Assembly: GCA_030247855.1 (NCBI GenBank) | Contig: JAPDRN010000105.1 | Span: forward strand, 61,272-125,271 | DNA: 64,000 bases | Direction: 5' to 3' | From: Knufia peltigerae | Lineage: Eukaryota > Ascomycota > Eurotiomycetes > Chaetothyriales > Trichomeriaceae | Shown: positions 1 through 10,159 of the stretch, piece by piece | Layout of the letters: the number at the start of each line of letters is the position of its first letter | How positions within the stretch are numbered: position 1 is the stretch's first letter | Notes under the pieces: model-generated | What the model saw: only the letters and a program-made list of their open reading frames with translations | What the model was told of the DNA's origin: nothing | The model's database searches: none | Position numbers and translations under genes: made by a program

Positions 1-591
1 ATATTGGAAGGAAGACAAGGTGATTTCGTGATGATCCGACTGGATTCCAAGAGCAGGGGCAATCTATATCCTCTCAGTGGCACACAACCTTCCCGCCCTG
101 GCCGAGAGACCAGATCACGTTTTCATATCTCCATTACCTACAATCGGGGCAGATGTCGCAAAAATAGAAGGCTGATCCACCTCCACAGGGACCTGGGAGT
201 TCACACCGCAACTGACAGACCTGCATGGATCTTCCCCGGGCTAGCGCTTTCTCAAGAGGGGTAGTTTTCCGCCGAGGGTTGCCAACCGTATCTATTTAGA
301 AACACACGCCGGGATATCCCGCCGAAGGGTTCATGTCCTCCCTCTCTTTCTCTTCTAGACCCCCCTTGGAGGTTACTTTCCCCGGCCCCAGGGGATCAGC
401 TTCAGAGTTGCTGCTGTGCAAGCGTGGCGTCTGTGGATAAACATGTCCAACCAAAGCTCACAGCGACGCCTCGGACTTGGGATTGCGGCGCCACACCTGG
501 ACCACAGAATATATGACAATGGATTCTCAAGCAGGACACAAAAGTAAAAGAAGCATCTTTCTCCCAACAGCGGTCTGCAAGTTGGACAAGA
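1..591. other. Intergenic/upstream region of the P450 reductase
   Basis: Only short open frames with no recognisable motif are present. The stretch directly before position 592 is the presumed promoter and 5' leader of the reductase gene. I see nothing else in it. Confidence 0.5.
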
Positions 592-2754
592 ATGTCGTTC
601 ACGCTGGTAGAGTTCAGCAGACTGGCTCGGCTCCCAGAACTCCTTCGGCAATTGATCAAGAATCCCGGACTAGATGACCTTCTCATACTCGCGATCTTGC
701 TCGCCGGCAGCATCACATATTTTGGGTGCGGCATAATATGGGACAAGCCCGATCCATATCACTACAAGTGGTTCGAAAGGCCTCAAGCTGGCGCCTCAGT
801 CCCAGGTGCCGCCACCAAAGCTACACGGAATATCGCACAATCGCTTGCCGAAACAGGTCATCAAGCGGTTATCTTCTGGGGTTCTCAGTCTGGCACCGCA
901 GAAGGCTTCGCACATCGCTTAGCAAGAGATTTCCACGGCCGCCTCAAGCTCGAAGTGTTAGTGGCCGATGTCTCGGACTATGATCATCACACCATCGCCG
1001 AATTATCTGAGTCTCAGTATGCCATCTTCATCATGTCCACATACGGCGAAGGCGATCCCAGCGACAATTCTACCAGCTTTCTGAGTTGGCTACAATCAAA
1101 ACCTCAAGTGTCATTTGCCAATCTGAGGTACGCCGCTTTCGGCTGCGGGAACAGCAACTACAAGCGCTACAATGCAGTGATCGACACCGTCGTTGCTTCG
1201 CTGCAAGGCCTCGGGGCTCAGAAGATCCTTCCTGTGGGAAAAGCCGACGAGGCCCAAGGTAGTACGGACGAAGATTTCATGGAGTGGAAAACGAGCTTGC
1301 TCCACGAGTTTTGCACCCAGCTAGGTCTCACCGAGTCTGAGCCGGTATACGAGCCAGCGATAAAAATCGTCTTCGACGAGTCCATCGACTCGAGCGGCAT
1401 CTACTTGGGCGAACCCCTGAAACAATCTTCCACCGAAGTCTCGACCGGGCCATCGACCGCAATAGTTCCCTTGCCGATAACTTCAGCTCAAGAGCTTCTC
1501 AGTGACACGTCAGAAATGCGCAGCTGCCTGCATCTCGAAATTAACCTGTCCGAGCACCCAGAAGTCAAATACAAGACAGGCGATCACCTAGCCGTCCGGC
1601 CGATCAATCCGATCTCTGAGGTCAAGGCACTTGTCGATGTCCTAGGTCTCAGGGGCCGCGAGGACATCCCTATCATGATTCAACGTTCTGAATCGACCTC
1701 TGAAAAGCTCAACCTACCGTCCCCAACCACGATATCTGCGCTCTTCAGCCATTATCTCGAGATCTGTGCGCCTGTCTCTCGCGAGACGGCCATGTCCCTA
1801 GCACAGATCGCCAGCTCCTCTTCTGCAAAGGATCAGCTCCTAGCCCTGGCCTCGGACAAGAGTGTCTTTTCTGCATTCTTGGCCAAAACACACATTACCT
1901 TCAATCGGCTTCTGAGACATATCCAGGGCGTTGATCCTAGCGCCAGTTGGTCTAGCCTCCCCCTATCTTTTGTCATTGAGTCGCTCCGGCCGATGCAATC
2001 TCGCTATTATTCCATCTCCAGCTCAAGCATAACATCACCCCGGCGTGCTGCCATCACAGTTGCCAACAATCCAAAGCCTCTGCTTGGAGAAAACGCCACT
2101 TTCATCCCCGGATTGGCAAGCACATACCTCTCCACTTTCACATCGGATGGCCCTTCACCCCTCAGTGCGCTCTACCCGCCCATTGTCAACCCGAGCCTGC
2201 CAATAACGACAAACTCGGCATCAACAAGTATTCTTCATGCCTCGATCCGGCATTCCACATTCAAGCTACCTGCGTCATTGAGTCTCCCAATCATCATGGT
2301 TGCAGCCGGCACAGGCATTGCTCCATTCCGTGCCTTCATACATGAGCGCGCTCGTCTCGCACGGCTCCAGGGTCACAGGGGCCCTGTCGGCCGGATGATC
2401 CTGATTTTTGGCTGCCGACATCCGGACCAGGACCTCTTGTACAAGGAGGACTTGGAGCAGTTGCAATCGAGCCTGCCGGGGCTGGATATTGTATATGCAT
2501 TCTCGCGCGTGGAAGGTCAGAAGAAGGTCTACGTTCAGGACCGCGTGGCCGAGCGACAAGATGATTTGGTTGACATGCTCCTCAAAGAGGATGCAGCCTT
2601 GTATCTCTGTGGATCGGCGGCCATGGCCCGAGAAGTTGGCAAGCGGCTCGGCGAAGGAGTCAAAGAGGCAAGATCATATGATGATGACAGGTTGAACAAT
2701 TGGAGGAGAGAGAGGAAGCGACTGAAAAGATGGCAGGAAGATGTTTGGGGATGA
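592..2754 (+). CDS. NADPH-cytochrome P450 reductase (CPR-type diflavin reductase)
   Basis: Single-exon gene for 720 residues, close to the usual CPR length of about 690-730. It passes electrons from NADPH through FAD and FMN to microsomal P450s. An N-terminal hydrophobic segment (about residues 28-50) is the expected ER anchor. The FMN-binding flavodoxin part shows GSQSGTAEGFA and STYGEGDPSDN (about residues 98-155). The FAD part has RYYSISSSS (about 470). The NADPH part has GTGIAPFRAF (about 572), a LYLCGSAAMAREVGKRL stretch, and a C-terminus ending DVWG, where the penultimate Trp is the flavin-stacking aromatic typical of CPRs. It lies at the edge of an island with two P450 genes, so it may be a cluster-dedicated paralogue of the housekeeping CPR. 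It converges with the regulator gene on the minus strand 190 bases away. The diflavin-reductase call is secure; the dedicated-paralogue idea is inference. Confidence 0.93.
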   Translation: MSFTLVEFSRLARLPELLRQLIKNPGLDDLLILAILLAGSITYFGCGIIWDKPDPYHYKWFERPQAGASVPGAATKATRNIAQSLAETGHQAVIFWGSQSGTAEGFAHRLARDFHGRLKLEVLVADVSDYDHHTIAELSESQYAIFIMSTYGEGDPSDNSTSFLSWLQSKPQVSFANLRYAAFGCGNSNYKRYNAVIDTVVASLQGLGAQKILPVGKADEAQGSTDEDFMEWKTSLLHEFCTQLGLTESEPVYEPAIKIVFDESIDSSGIYLGEPLKQSSTEVSTGPSTAIVPLPITSAQELLSDTSEMRSCLHLEINLSEHPEVKYKTGDHLAVRPINPISEVKALVDVLGLRGREDIPIMIQRSESTSEKLNLPSPTTISALFSHYLEICAPVSRETAMSLAQIASSSSAKDQLLALASDKSVFSAFLAKTHITFNRLLRHIQGVDPSASWSSLPLSFVIESLRPMQSRYYSISSSSITSPRRAAITVANNPKPLLGENATFIPGLASTYLSTFTSDGPSPLSALYPPIVNPSLPITTNSASTSILHASIRHSTFKLPASLSLPIIMVAAGTGIAPFRAFIHERARLARLQGHRGPVGRMILIFGCRHPDQDLLYKEDLEQLQSSLPGLDIVYAFSRVEGQKKVYVQDRVAERQDDLVDMLLKEDAALYLCGSAAMAREVGKRLGEGVKEARSYDDDRLNNWRRERKRLKRWQEDVWG

Positions 2755-2946
2755 TTTGATCTACGAATAGAATATTTGTCCTCAAAACGAAACTGTACAG
2801 CCGTAGAAAGTATGCCTTGTACACAATATGCCAGTCAGCGTGACCTAGTAATGCGCAGACGGTCACAATGTCTCGACGAACCTTCGCGTTATTACGTTTG
2901 TGCCACATGAATCGTATCATCTCATCTCGAAGACGACGTGGCGGTG

Positions 2947-5370
2947 TCATTCGCTCGCTCTGTGCCATGCCTCTTTCAGAGTCTGTCTCGTATCACCAGC
3001 AGGCCAACCATTGGTCTCCATCTCGTCCAAAAGTCCGAGCAAAGCCTCTTGTTCCAGCGGGTCTTGAAAATATTCTCCACACATGGCAATGGCCAGAAAA
3101 GCCGTGACCAAGGCTGGAGGGCACTTGCGATTACTCGTGGCAATGCCGCAGAGACGTAACACGGCCGCCTGTACCTCGCTAGACAAGGAACGCATACTTG
3201 CAATGTAGCCTGGTCCAAGCTTTGGTCGTGTAGGATCGTAGACTGAGAGCAGAATCTTCGCGAGTTCCACATATTGTACTCCCACCACGTGACAATCGAC
3301 CATGTAGCATATTTGTGGAAAGACTTCTCCTTTGAAGCGGTTGGGATCCCGGTAATAGATCGGTTCGAAACTGGCAGGCAGAACCTCTCTCCACGTCTTC
3401 TCATAGCGCTTCAAGGTCAGCCAACGATCTTTCGTTGACTCAACGGGCTTTTGCTGCGACGCCTGGTCTTTGTTGTCATTGTAGCAAAAGTCTAGCACAT
3501 CCGCGCAGAACACAACCAACCGATCGGCCCAGACGGCGTCCTCGGCGGGCGAGAAACTGCGGAACGCTTCGCAACGGGCGAGAGAGAGATTGAAAGGCCG
3601 CTGCTTCAAGAAGGCGCTGTGGACCTCTTGTCTGAAAGCTACCCAGAAACCTGCCTGGCGCAGCCCGTCGGTACGCCAATGTGAAGGAAATTCGTTGCGG
3701 CTGGAGATCTGGGAAGGAGCGTTCGGAGATGATGTGATCTGAGGCGAGAAGAGCAAAGATCCGTACGGATTTGTGGCGATTTCGGGCCCGGTAATCACAG
3801 GAGAACTGTGCGGGACCACAGGTGCAGAAGGGATTTGAGCGTCAATAAAGACATTGATCACGCGCAGAAAGAGCTCATTGTCACCCGGGTCTTCACGGAG
3901 CGGCGCATCAATCTCCTCGTAGAAGCGCAGGATGATTGCGGCAGCGAGGAGACTTGCGTCTTGCGGCTGCTCCATATTCATACTCCGCTGGACCAAATCT
4001 TTTATACACTCGCTATGATAGTGTAATGCCGTCTCTTCGGTGAGGTCGGGTAAGACCTCACCATCGTGAACGTAGACAAAACCAGGTTTCGACATCGGAT
4101 TGCAGACACGTGTCATGTGACGCGCCGAAGATGCGAGTAACGCGGTTTTCAAGGGTGGACACCAGCGGGCTCGATGGGGCACAATCAGTGCAAAGTGTTT
4201 CTCGGGGTCGCAGATGTCAAACCAGCACGCCAGTACATCAATGAAGTATCGTAAAAGTGTGACTTCGAGCTCAGAGCTGGCGGTCTGAGATACAGCGCTG
4301 GGAGGTATTTTGACAAGGCCACTCGAAAAAGAGCTCCGTGTGGAGGTGTCTCTGACACTGCGGCTCTGGGTGGGAGAGGGAAAGGGCACTGAGGTCTGGG
4401 AGCCAGAAAACCCCCGCAGGCGATCTGACTGGCCAGCTGTGGACTGCTCGGTCTGGAAGCGCTGCTTCCATGATGTGTCACATAATTGTGAAGAATCGCG
4501 AAGGCAGTCGCTGGGCGAGGAATTGGCATCAGCTGTCGAGAATAATGCTGTAGAGGGGTTTTGGAATTCCTCAGGTAGGTCGTCGGCTGTATATGTTGGT
4601 GTGAAATCAGGGTCAAGTTGAGAAGCATCTGCAATATCAGATTGTGATTGTGCGCTCCCTCCTTCTTCCTGCATCTGTCCATTTCGCTGTTCGTGTTGTT
4701 GGTCCTGCTGCTGGTCCTGCCGCTGCCGTCGTTCCCATTGCGATTCATGGTCGATGTCGGAATCTTCTTCACTTTGACCATATATCGCTGCTATCTCGGC
4801 AGTTTCGTCAATGTACTTTAGTTCTGCAACGCTTGGTGTCAGACATCCCGGAGTACCATTGGGCTAACGACTGCTTCAACGCGAGAGCGGATAAGGGAGA
4901 ACATTGCCGCCGCCGTACCGAAGACGAGGTTTGCTGAGGGCTGCTGAGGCTGTTTGGAGAACCACCTACCGGAAGATTTGTTTGGTCTCACCCAGACTTG
5001 ACTGGCAGCGAATCCTTTAGAATCATATTTTGCACTAGACCCGTGCCTGAACTTGACACGATCAGCGGTTCGAATGCACTTCTCGCCACTTTTTTGACAC
5101 CTGGCGCAGACCGAGCTGGCGTAATCACCTGGAGTTGTTCAGATACCCGACATATTGACCGGGCTGGGCACAGACTCACACTTGAGATGCTTCCCTGTGC
5201 ACAAATGTCAATATTTCGCGCAAGAGGTCAACAGCGGTGGAGACTTATCTGCAATTGTCACAAGGGGCTAGGCGACGCTTGCGTCTGACCCCAGCTCCCA
5301 AGTCGCCGTCACTGTCGCCATTCTCAACCACGATGCGTAACTCCGAGACCTTTGACGGGGTCAAGTCCAT
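2947..5370 (-). CDS. Zn2Cys6 transcription factor with Fungal_trans_2-type domain
   Basis: The large last exon (4823-2947) carries a helical regulatory region of the fungal-specific transcription factor 2 type, including LLRYFIDVLACWFDICDPEK and HYHSECIKDL. The DNA-binding head lies upstream in small exons. Exon 1 starts at the ATG at 5370 and reaches RRLAPCDNCR near 5248. A 15-nt exon (5194-5180) gives KHLKC. An exon at 5128-4970 gives CARCQKSGEKC followed by VKFRHGSSAKYD and WVRPNK. Introns 5179-5129 (GTGAGT...CTCCAG) and 4969-4824 (GTAGGT...TTGCAG) are canonical. Together the six Zn2Cys6 cysteines fit CX2CX6CX6CX2CX6C, but the first intron (about 5249-5195) has no GT donor at the cysteine-rich edge. 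A Gln-rich linker (near 4740-4680) joins head and regulatory domain. Probable local regulator of the left half of the island. Confidence 0.85.
5180..5194 (-). other. 15-nt micro-exon inside the Zn2Cys6 domain
   Basis: It encodes KHLK plus the first base of a Cys codon, between acceptor ...GTGCACAG and donor GTGAGT. Joining it to 5128 onward recreates KCDYASSVCARC in the correct phase. The upstream junction is the irregular one. Called from splice signals and the Zn2Cys6 spacing only. Confidence 0.6.
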
Positions 5371-6198
5371 GGCATCTGCGCATTGCCGGCAAGAAAAGGG
5401 GTTTTCGGCGAGGTGGTCGTCGGGTGGAAGGGAGGGAGAATCAGGGTCTGAATCCTCGGCGAATCTTGCAAGATCCTCTTCTGTGCTTCAGGACTTTCTC
5501 TTTCCTTGGAATCGGACCGGGATTGGGAGCGGGGAAATATGTAGCCATGGCTTTCTTGGCGAACATTCCCCGCACACCCGCGGCGAGAGTTCAAGCTGGG
5601 GAATCATGATGTGACCGTACCACGCGTACGTACGCGCAGCTCCCCTACGTACTCCACGGGGCAGACCAAGACGCGCCAAGGGTTGTAACGACCGTTCAAG
5701 ATTGTACGGAGCGGTCCTGACAGTTCACGACACGGTTGCGCTGAACCTAGAACGGCCGAGAAAATTCCGCGGAGTGTCACCGCGCTAGGCTTGCCTTGTT
5801 TCGCAGGACCCCGAAAGAGTCGCTTTGTGACCTCGTGGTTCAGGGTGCGTGCCGAGATCTTCTAGCTCCTCAAAATAAAAGCCATTACTGGATCAGTGTA
5901 TGCTGAGGCATGAGCGATACAGCAGCCTCACCGGAGCGAGGATGTATTGAGGCAGGGAAGAGGTGCACGACATCACTGTACAATATATACATCCACCAAG
6001 ACGCAGGAAATTGCAGCGAGGTATGATTGTCAACCCACCACAAGGTTACTTATCTACACAATTAATTTCAGTCCGACTTTTTTCAATCACACAGGACACG
6101 TAAAGATATTCTACCTGTACCCGAGATATATCGTTCGCCAGCATCCTCCCAAAGAAACACCCACAGTTAAGCAATGACGCTGCCCAACTATTCAAGTC
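5371..6198. other. Gene-free stretch between regulator and dehydrogenase
   Basis: About 830 bases between the start of the Zn2Cys6 gene and the end of the dehydrogenase, both on the minus strand. It should hold the regulator's promoter and the dehydrogenase terminator. No coding sequence, RNA gene or repeat could be supported. Confidence 0.5.
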
Positions 6199-7355
6199 TC
6201 AGGTGAACTTCTCATGGACTAAATTTTCCGATAATGCCCACAATCGGGCTGCATTAACACTTGATCGAGCCCGAGGATTGGCTTGATCACTGATCTGGCA
6301 ATCAATCAGATACGCGCCGTAATTATCCTTTCCCACTTTTGTCACCGGTAAGCGAAGCTCCGGATCGGTCGCAGCAACAAGGGTAGTAGCTGCTCCAGCA
6401 CCAAGTGTCTTGATATGGATCTTCCCCTCTTTGTCTCACCGCTGAATGGCCGTAACAACTTCAGGAGGACTACTCCTATTCAGCTCGGTGGGGATGACAC
6501 CAGAGTTCAATGCCAGGCTTAAGGTGCCATACTTAGAGTGGAATTTGTGATTCAGGCCGATACTGAATAAAGCATTAGCCACCTTACTTTGGCTATATCC
6601 TTCTCGAGGAATGTATAATTCCTCCTCTGGGTTGGCCGTGCCCCAAGCCTTGAGCTCAGAGTATGCTGGCTGTTCATCGGGCGGTAGTGTTCTGTTTACT
6701 TGCTCAAAGTTGATATCACTCCAGCGGACTCCACCTGACATTGCGGTCGAAGAGCTGAGATTGACGATCCGTGTCGCTCCCTTGGGTTTCCCTTTTGCAG
6801 CGTCGGCAAGTTTAGGGAGGATCAGATTCGTGAAGAGGAAATGTCCGATATGATTGGTGGCGAAGTGCAGTCCAATCCCGTCCTCACTCAGTCTACGTTC
6901 AGGAATGAGCATTACGCCGGCACTGTTGACCAAAACATCGATGGTGGGCACATCAGACCAAGAAAGAACTTCAGCTGCAGCTTGACGGACCGCTCGCTGG
7001 CTGGACAAGTCGAGCGTAAGAGCACGATATTCCACATCGGGATACTCTTGTTGGAGCGACTCAATACTCTGCTGGATCTTCGACGGTGTGCGACCTGCAA
7101 TAATGAGACGGGCGACAGATTCTGAAGCCTGATTGAACTGTATACCGTCAGTTGCAGGAGTATTACTGAAGGCTAGGTGAGCTGCGCGCCATCGACAATT
7201 CTACTTACGAATGCTTCTGACGTTGCATAGCCGATCCCTCCACGATTTACGCCAGTAGTGAGGATGGTTTTCCCACGGATGGAGTCTGGAACTCGGCTTG
7301 CAACTTCCAACGCCTCCGTGTCAGTATGGAATTCTTCATAAGTTGTTGCAGTCAT
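6199..7355 (-). CDS. Short-chain dehydrogenase/reductase interrupted by an in-frame TGA
   Basis: Exon 1 (7355-7209) starts MTATTYEEF and carries the cofactor glycine motif TGVNRGGIG. Intron 7208-7138 (GTAAGT...TATACAG) joins in phase to exon 2 from 7137. Exon 2 has LIIAGRT, the NSAG motif (VLVNSAGVM), a catalytic Ser region (IVNLSSSTA) and the YSQSKVAN active-site YxxxK. The frame meets a TGA at 6438-6436, after VVTAIQR. The same frame then continues for about 78 codons with family-like C-terminal sequence (IKTLGAGAATTLVAATDPEL, then GAYLIDCQI) and ends at 6201-6199. The protein is therefore either truncated by about a quarter, read through, or a recent pseudogene. The family resembles retinol/WW-domain-type SDRs (NADP-linked carbonyl/alcohol oxidoreductases). 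The substrate is unknown. It is divergent from the MFS gene. Confidence 0.82.
6436..6438 (-). other. In-frame TGA stop inside the dehydrogenase
   Basis: The reading is CAG CGG TGA GAC AAA in the dehydrogenase frame. Conserved C-terminal SDR sequence resumes in the same frame directly after it, so a point change (for instance from TGG) explains it better than a missing exon. A 50-nt GTGAGA...AG intron over the stop is possible but would shift the frame and delete the conserved KTxxxGAATT segment. Confidence 0.75.
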
Positions 7356-8048
7356 TTGGTCGCTGTTTACTTCTGGGGTTTCGATGGGATGCACGAATCC
7401 AGAAAGAGACGAAAGTTGGTTTTCTTCCTGTTCAGCCACAGGTCTCGATTCCTGGCAGGACGGTGGGATCTCTTGATTGGACCCGGACCATAATGCAAGA
7501 GAGTTCACCTGATGTATCGTCTTGCGCATGTTCGCCCAATTCAGAACACTAAAGCAAATAACTGCTCAAACAGCCACCCGACAGTCTCCCGTCGAACATT
7601 TCGGCTGTGGTTCCTCTTCCCCGCCCACGGGGGCATATTTCGGGCTTCCCAAGCATCCCAGGGCGCGGCTTAGGAGGATGCCGTATCTATACACGCGGTC
7701 CATGGTTCAAAGCCATTCCACTTTTTTTGTTTATGCCCCCGGCCATATACCCTGGTGGGTATGGATTATGCTTGCCCACTTCACACATCCCGCAATAGTG
7801 ACAATGCGCGGCACATGGCCACTTGATATCCCCGTGGGGGCAAGCCCCGGACCCAACTCAACTTGACTGGGGAGGTTGTACTTTGGCACAGGATATGATT
7901 GATATCGACTCTGCTAAGAATACTGGCTTTGTGCCCTCCCGCCAACTATAAGAGCATGCGCGGGACCTGAAAGGCGCAGGAAGTCGTTTATCTTTCTCTC
8001 CTGCTTCCAAATTTTGTCGCACGACAATCCCTTTTTGTGACACAAATC
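7356..8048. promoter_or_regulatory. Divergent promoter region between SDR and MFS genes
   Basis: About 690 bases separate the two divergent start codons, so the promoters of both genes must lie here. No specific operator could be assigned. Confidence 0.5.
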
Positions 8049-9770
8049 ATGGCGTCCAAGGAACACACCGCTCATACTGAAGAGCGTCTGGAGTCTCCGG
8101 TCATTGGGCCAGACGAGGTATTCATGCCGGAATGTTACATTGACCCAGTGCTGATTGAGTGCAGATCGAACAGCACAACAGCGAGGTGCTGCTGACCGTA
8201 ACAACGCTTGCCGATAAAAGTCTGGACCCTAACATCAAGCTTGCTAAAGATGGCAAAGTACGTGCTCAAGGCTCCCGTCACTTTTGTTGTTGCATGACTA
8301 TTACTGACTGCCATTCCTTCCTAGACAATATTGGTGCCTCAACCAACTGACGACCCCAAGGATCCGTTGAACTGGAGCCCCTTCAAGAAGCACATGGCTT
8401 TGTTCCTGATTTCTTTTGGCTCGTTTGCTGGCGACTTCGGTGCCGGCTCCGGAGTAGCTGTTGTCTTCCTGCAGGCCCAAGAATGGAATGTCTTACCGAC
8501 GACAGCTAACCACGCCAACTCCCTCGCCGCTGTCATGTGTGGTGTGTCCGGAATCATCTGGATGCCGCTTCTTAACTCCTGGGGAAGGATGCCCGTCCTC
8601 TTTTGGTCTACAGTATTAGGCTTCTTCTTCACGCTGGGAACGGTTTTAGCGCCAAACTTCCCCGTTCACTACGCCTTACGTGTCTTACAGGCCGTAACCC
8701 AGAGTACGGGCCAGACTATTGGCTTAGCTTTCGTCGAAGATTGTTTCTTCTTCCATGAACACGCGCGGAAGATCGGTATCTGGTACGCTATCTACCTCAG
8801 CTCACCTTTCTTGGCTCCGATGTTTGCCAATTTCATTGTTGGGACCACGGGCCAGTGGCACACTATCTTCTGGTGTGTTTTCGCGTGGGCAGGAGCTCTA
8901 ATCTGCATGATTCTGGCTTTTGGGGACGAAAGTTATTACAACCGTACGGTCCCAGTCAACGAACAACCGCCCCGGCCCAAGGACCACGGGAGCCGCCTGC
9001 TCCGGGTGATAGGAGTCTGGCAGATCAAACACCATTCGGAATACTTTGCCACGATCGCAAGCTCCTATCTGCGGCTTATCCAGGTTTTTCTTAAGCCGGT
9101 AATCTTATTAACAATGCTGTTTTACGCTGCCATTTTCATGTGGATGATCGGGCTCTACCTTTCATCAGTCATTATCCTCGGCACGCCGGCCGCTCTTGGT
9201 GGTTACGGCTTGGCACCGGTGTCGGTGGGATATGTATTCTTTTCGCCCCTGGTTGGCGTCCTCCTCGGCGAACTCTTTGGGCATTTCTTCAATGATTTCA
9301 TCGTCAGGGCGTACGGAAAGCGTCATAAAGGGTACTTCGTTCCTGAGGTTCGCCTTTGGTCAACCTATATTGGTCTAGCTTTCATGGTGCCCGGTCTGAT
9401 CATCGTTGGAGAGACGTTACAACACAAACTCAGTGTGGCTGGCATTGTATTCGGTTGGGGCATGGATGTCCTCGGAGTTATGGTCACCTCGGTAGCTACC
9501 GTCGCCTTCGCCCTCGATTGTTATCCATCGGCATCAGGCGAGGTTTCGGCACTCATCAACATGGCTCGGGTGGGGGCCGGGTTTGCCGTTCCTTACTTTG
9601 TCGACTCGTGGGTGGAGAAACAAGGTTATGCCCTCACGTTTGGGCTGCAAGCTGTCGTTGTCGTTGCGGCTTTCATCATTCTTATCTGTATCCAAGTATA
9701 TGGGGGAAGACTTCGAGCCTGGGCTGGTCCGGTCAAACCACTGAAAGTGTCCGGATCTCGACACGGGTAA
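8049..9770 (+). CDS. Major facilitator superfamily transporter (DHA1-like)
   Basis: Three exons (8049-8117, 8165-8257, 8325-9770), all joined in phase 0 with GTATTC...GTGCAG and GTACGT...CCTAG introns, give about 535 residues. The cytoplasmic N-terminus leads into PKDPLNWSPFKKHMALF, the hallmark entry to TM1 in fungal DHA1-type MFS carriers. Many hydrophobic helices follow, consistent with 12 segments split by a charged central loop (about residues 260-295). A motif-A-like GRMPVLFWS lies after TM2. It most likely moves a small aromatic or other organic compound across the plasma membrane. Direction and substrate cannot be read from sequence. It sits between an SDR and a P450 in the metabolic island, which suggests uptake of the substrate or export of an intermediate. 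Confidence 0.9.
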
Positions 9771-10159
9771 CTGCGTTTTCTTGAGGATTGAAGAGCGCTT
9801 GGTTTGTTTTAGGGGCAGATGACTAGGATATATCGTCCGATGTTTGTACCTTAATTTTCAAGACGGACAACATTTTACAGTCCAACTCGATACACCGACT
9901 GACACCATATAGGCTATCTAAAGCAATTATTAATTTCCTTGTTTCACTTGCCTGTAACGGCCGGGTGCCGGGTGAGCCCCGCTGCTGATGTGCGACTCAA
10001 ACTACTTCTCATCTAATAATCCCCATGCTGAGGCTTGGTCTGGAGACCCGATCCTGCTAAATTTTAATGCTTCATGACTTGATCACTAGCGAAATATCTG
10101 AAAGAATCTGTAGAAGCCATCGAGACTGTTATGATACCCCTATTGCGCAAGTCTATAGA
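9771..10159. other. Convergent 3' region between MFS and P450 genes
   Basis: About 390 bases between two gene ends, presumably holding both transcript terminators. No gene or repeat seen. Confidence 0.5.

Noticed and set aside
4185..4781. 198-codon minus frame overlapping the first regulator
   Set aside because: Different frame from the regulator on the same strand, with low-complexity composition and no motif. It is a shadow of the real gene.
6436..6438. Programmed peroxisomal readthrough of the SDR stop
   Set aside because: The downstream base context is not UGA-CUA and the extended C-terminus (EKFT) is not a PTS1 signal, so readthrough of the known fungal type is unlikely.
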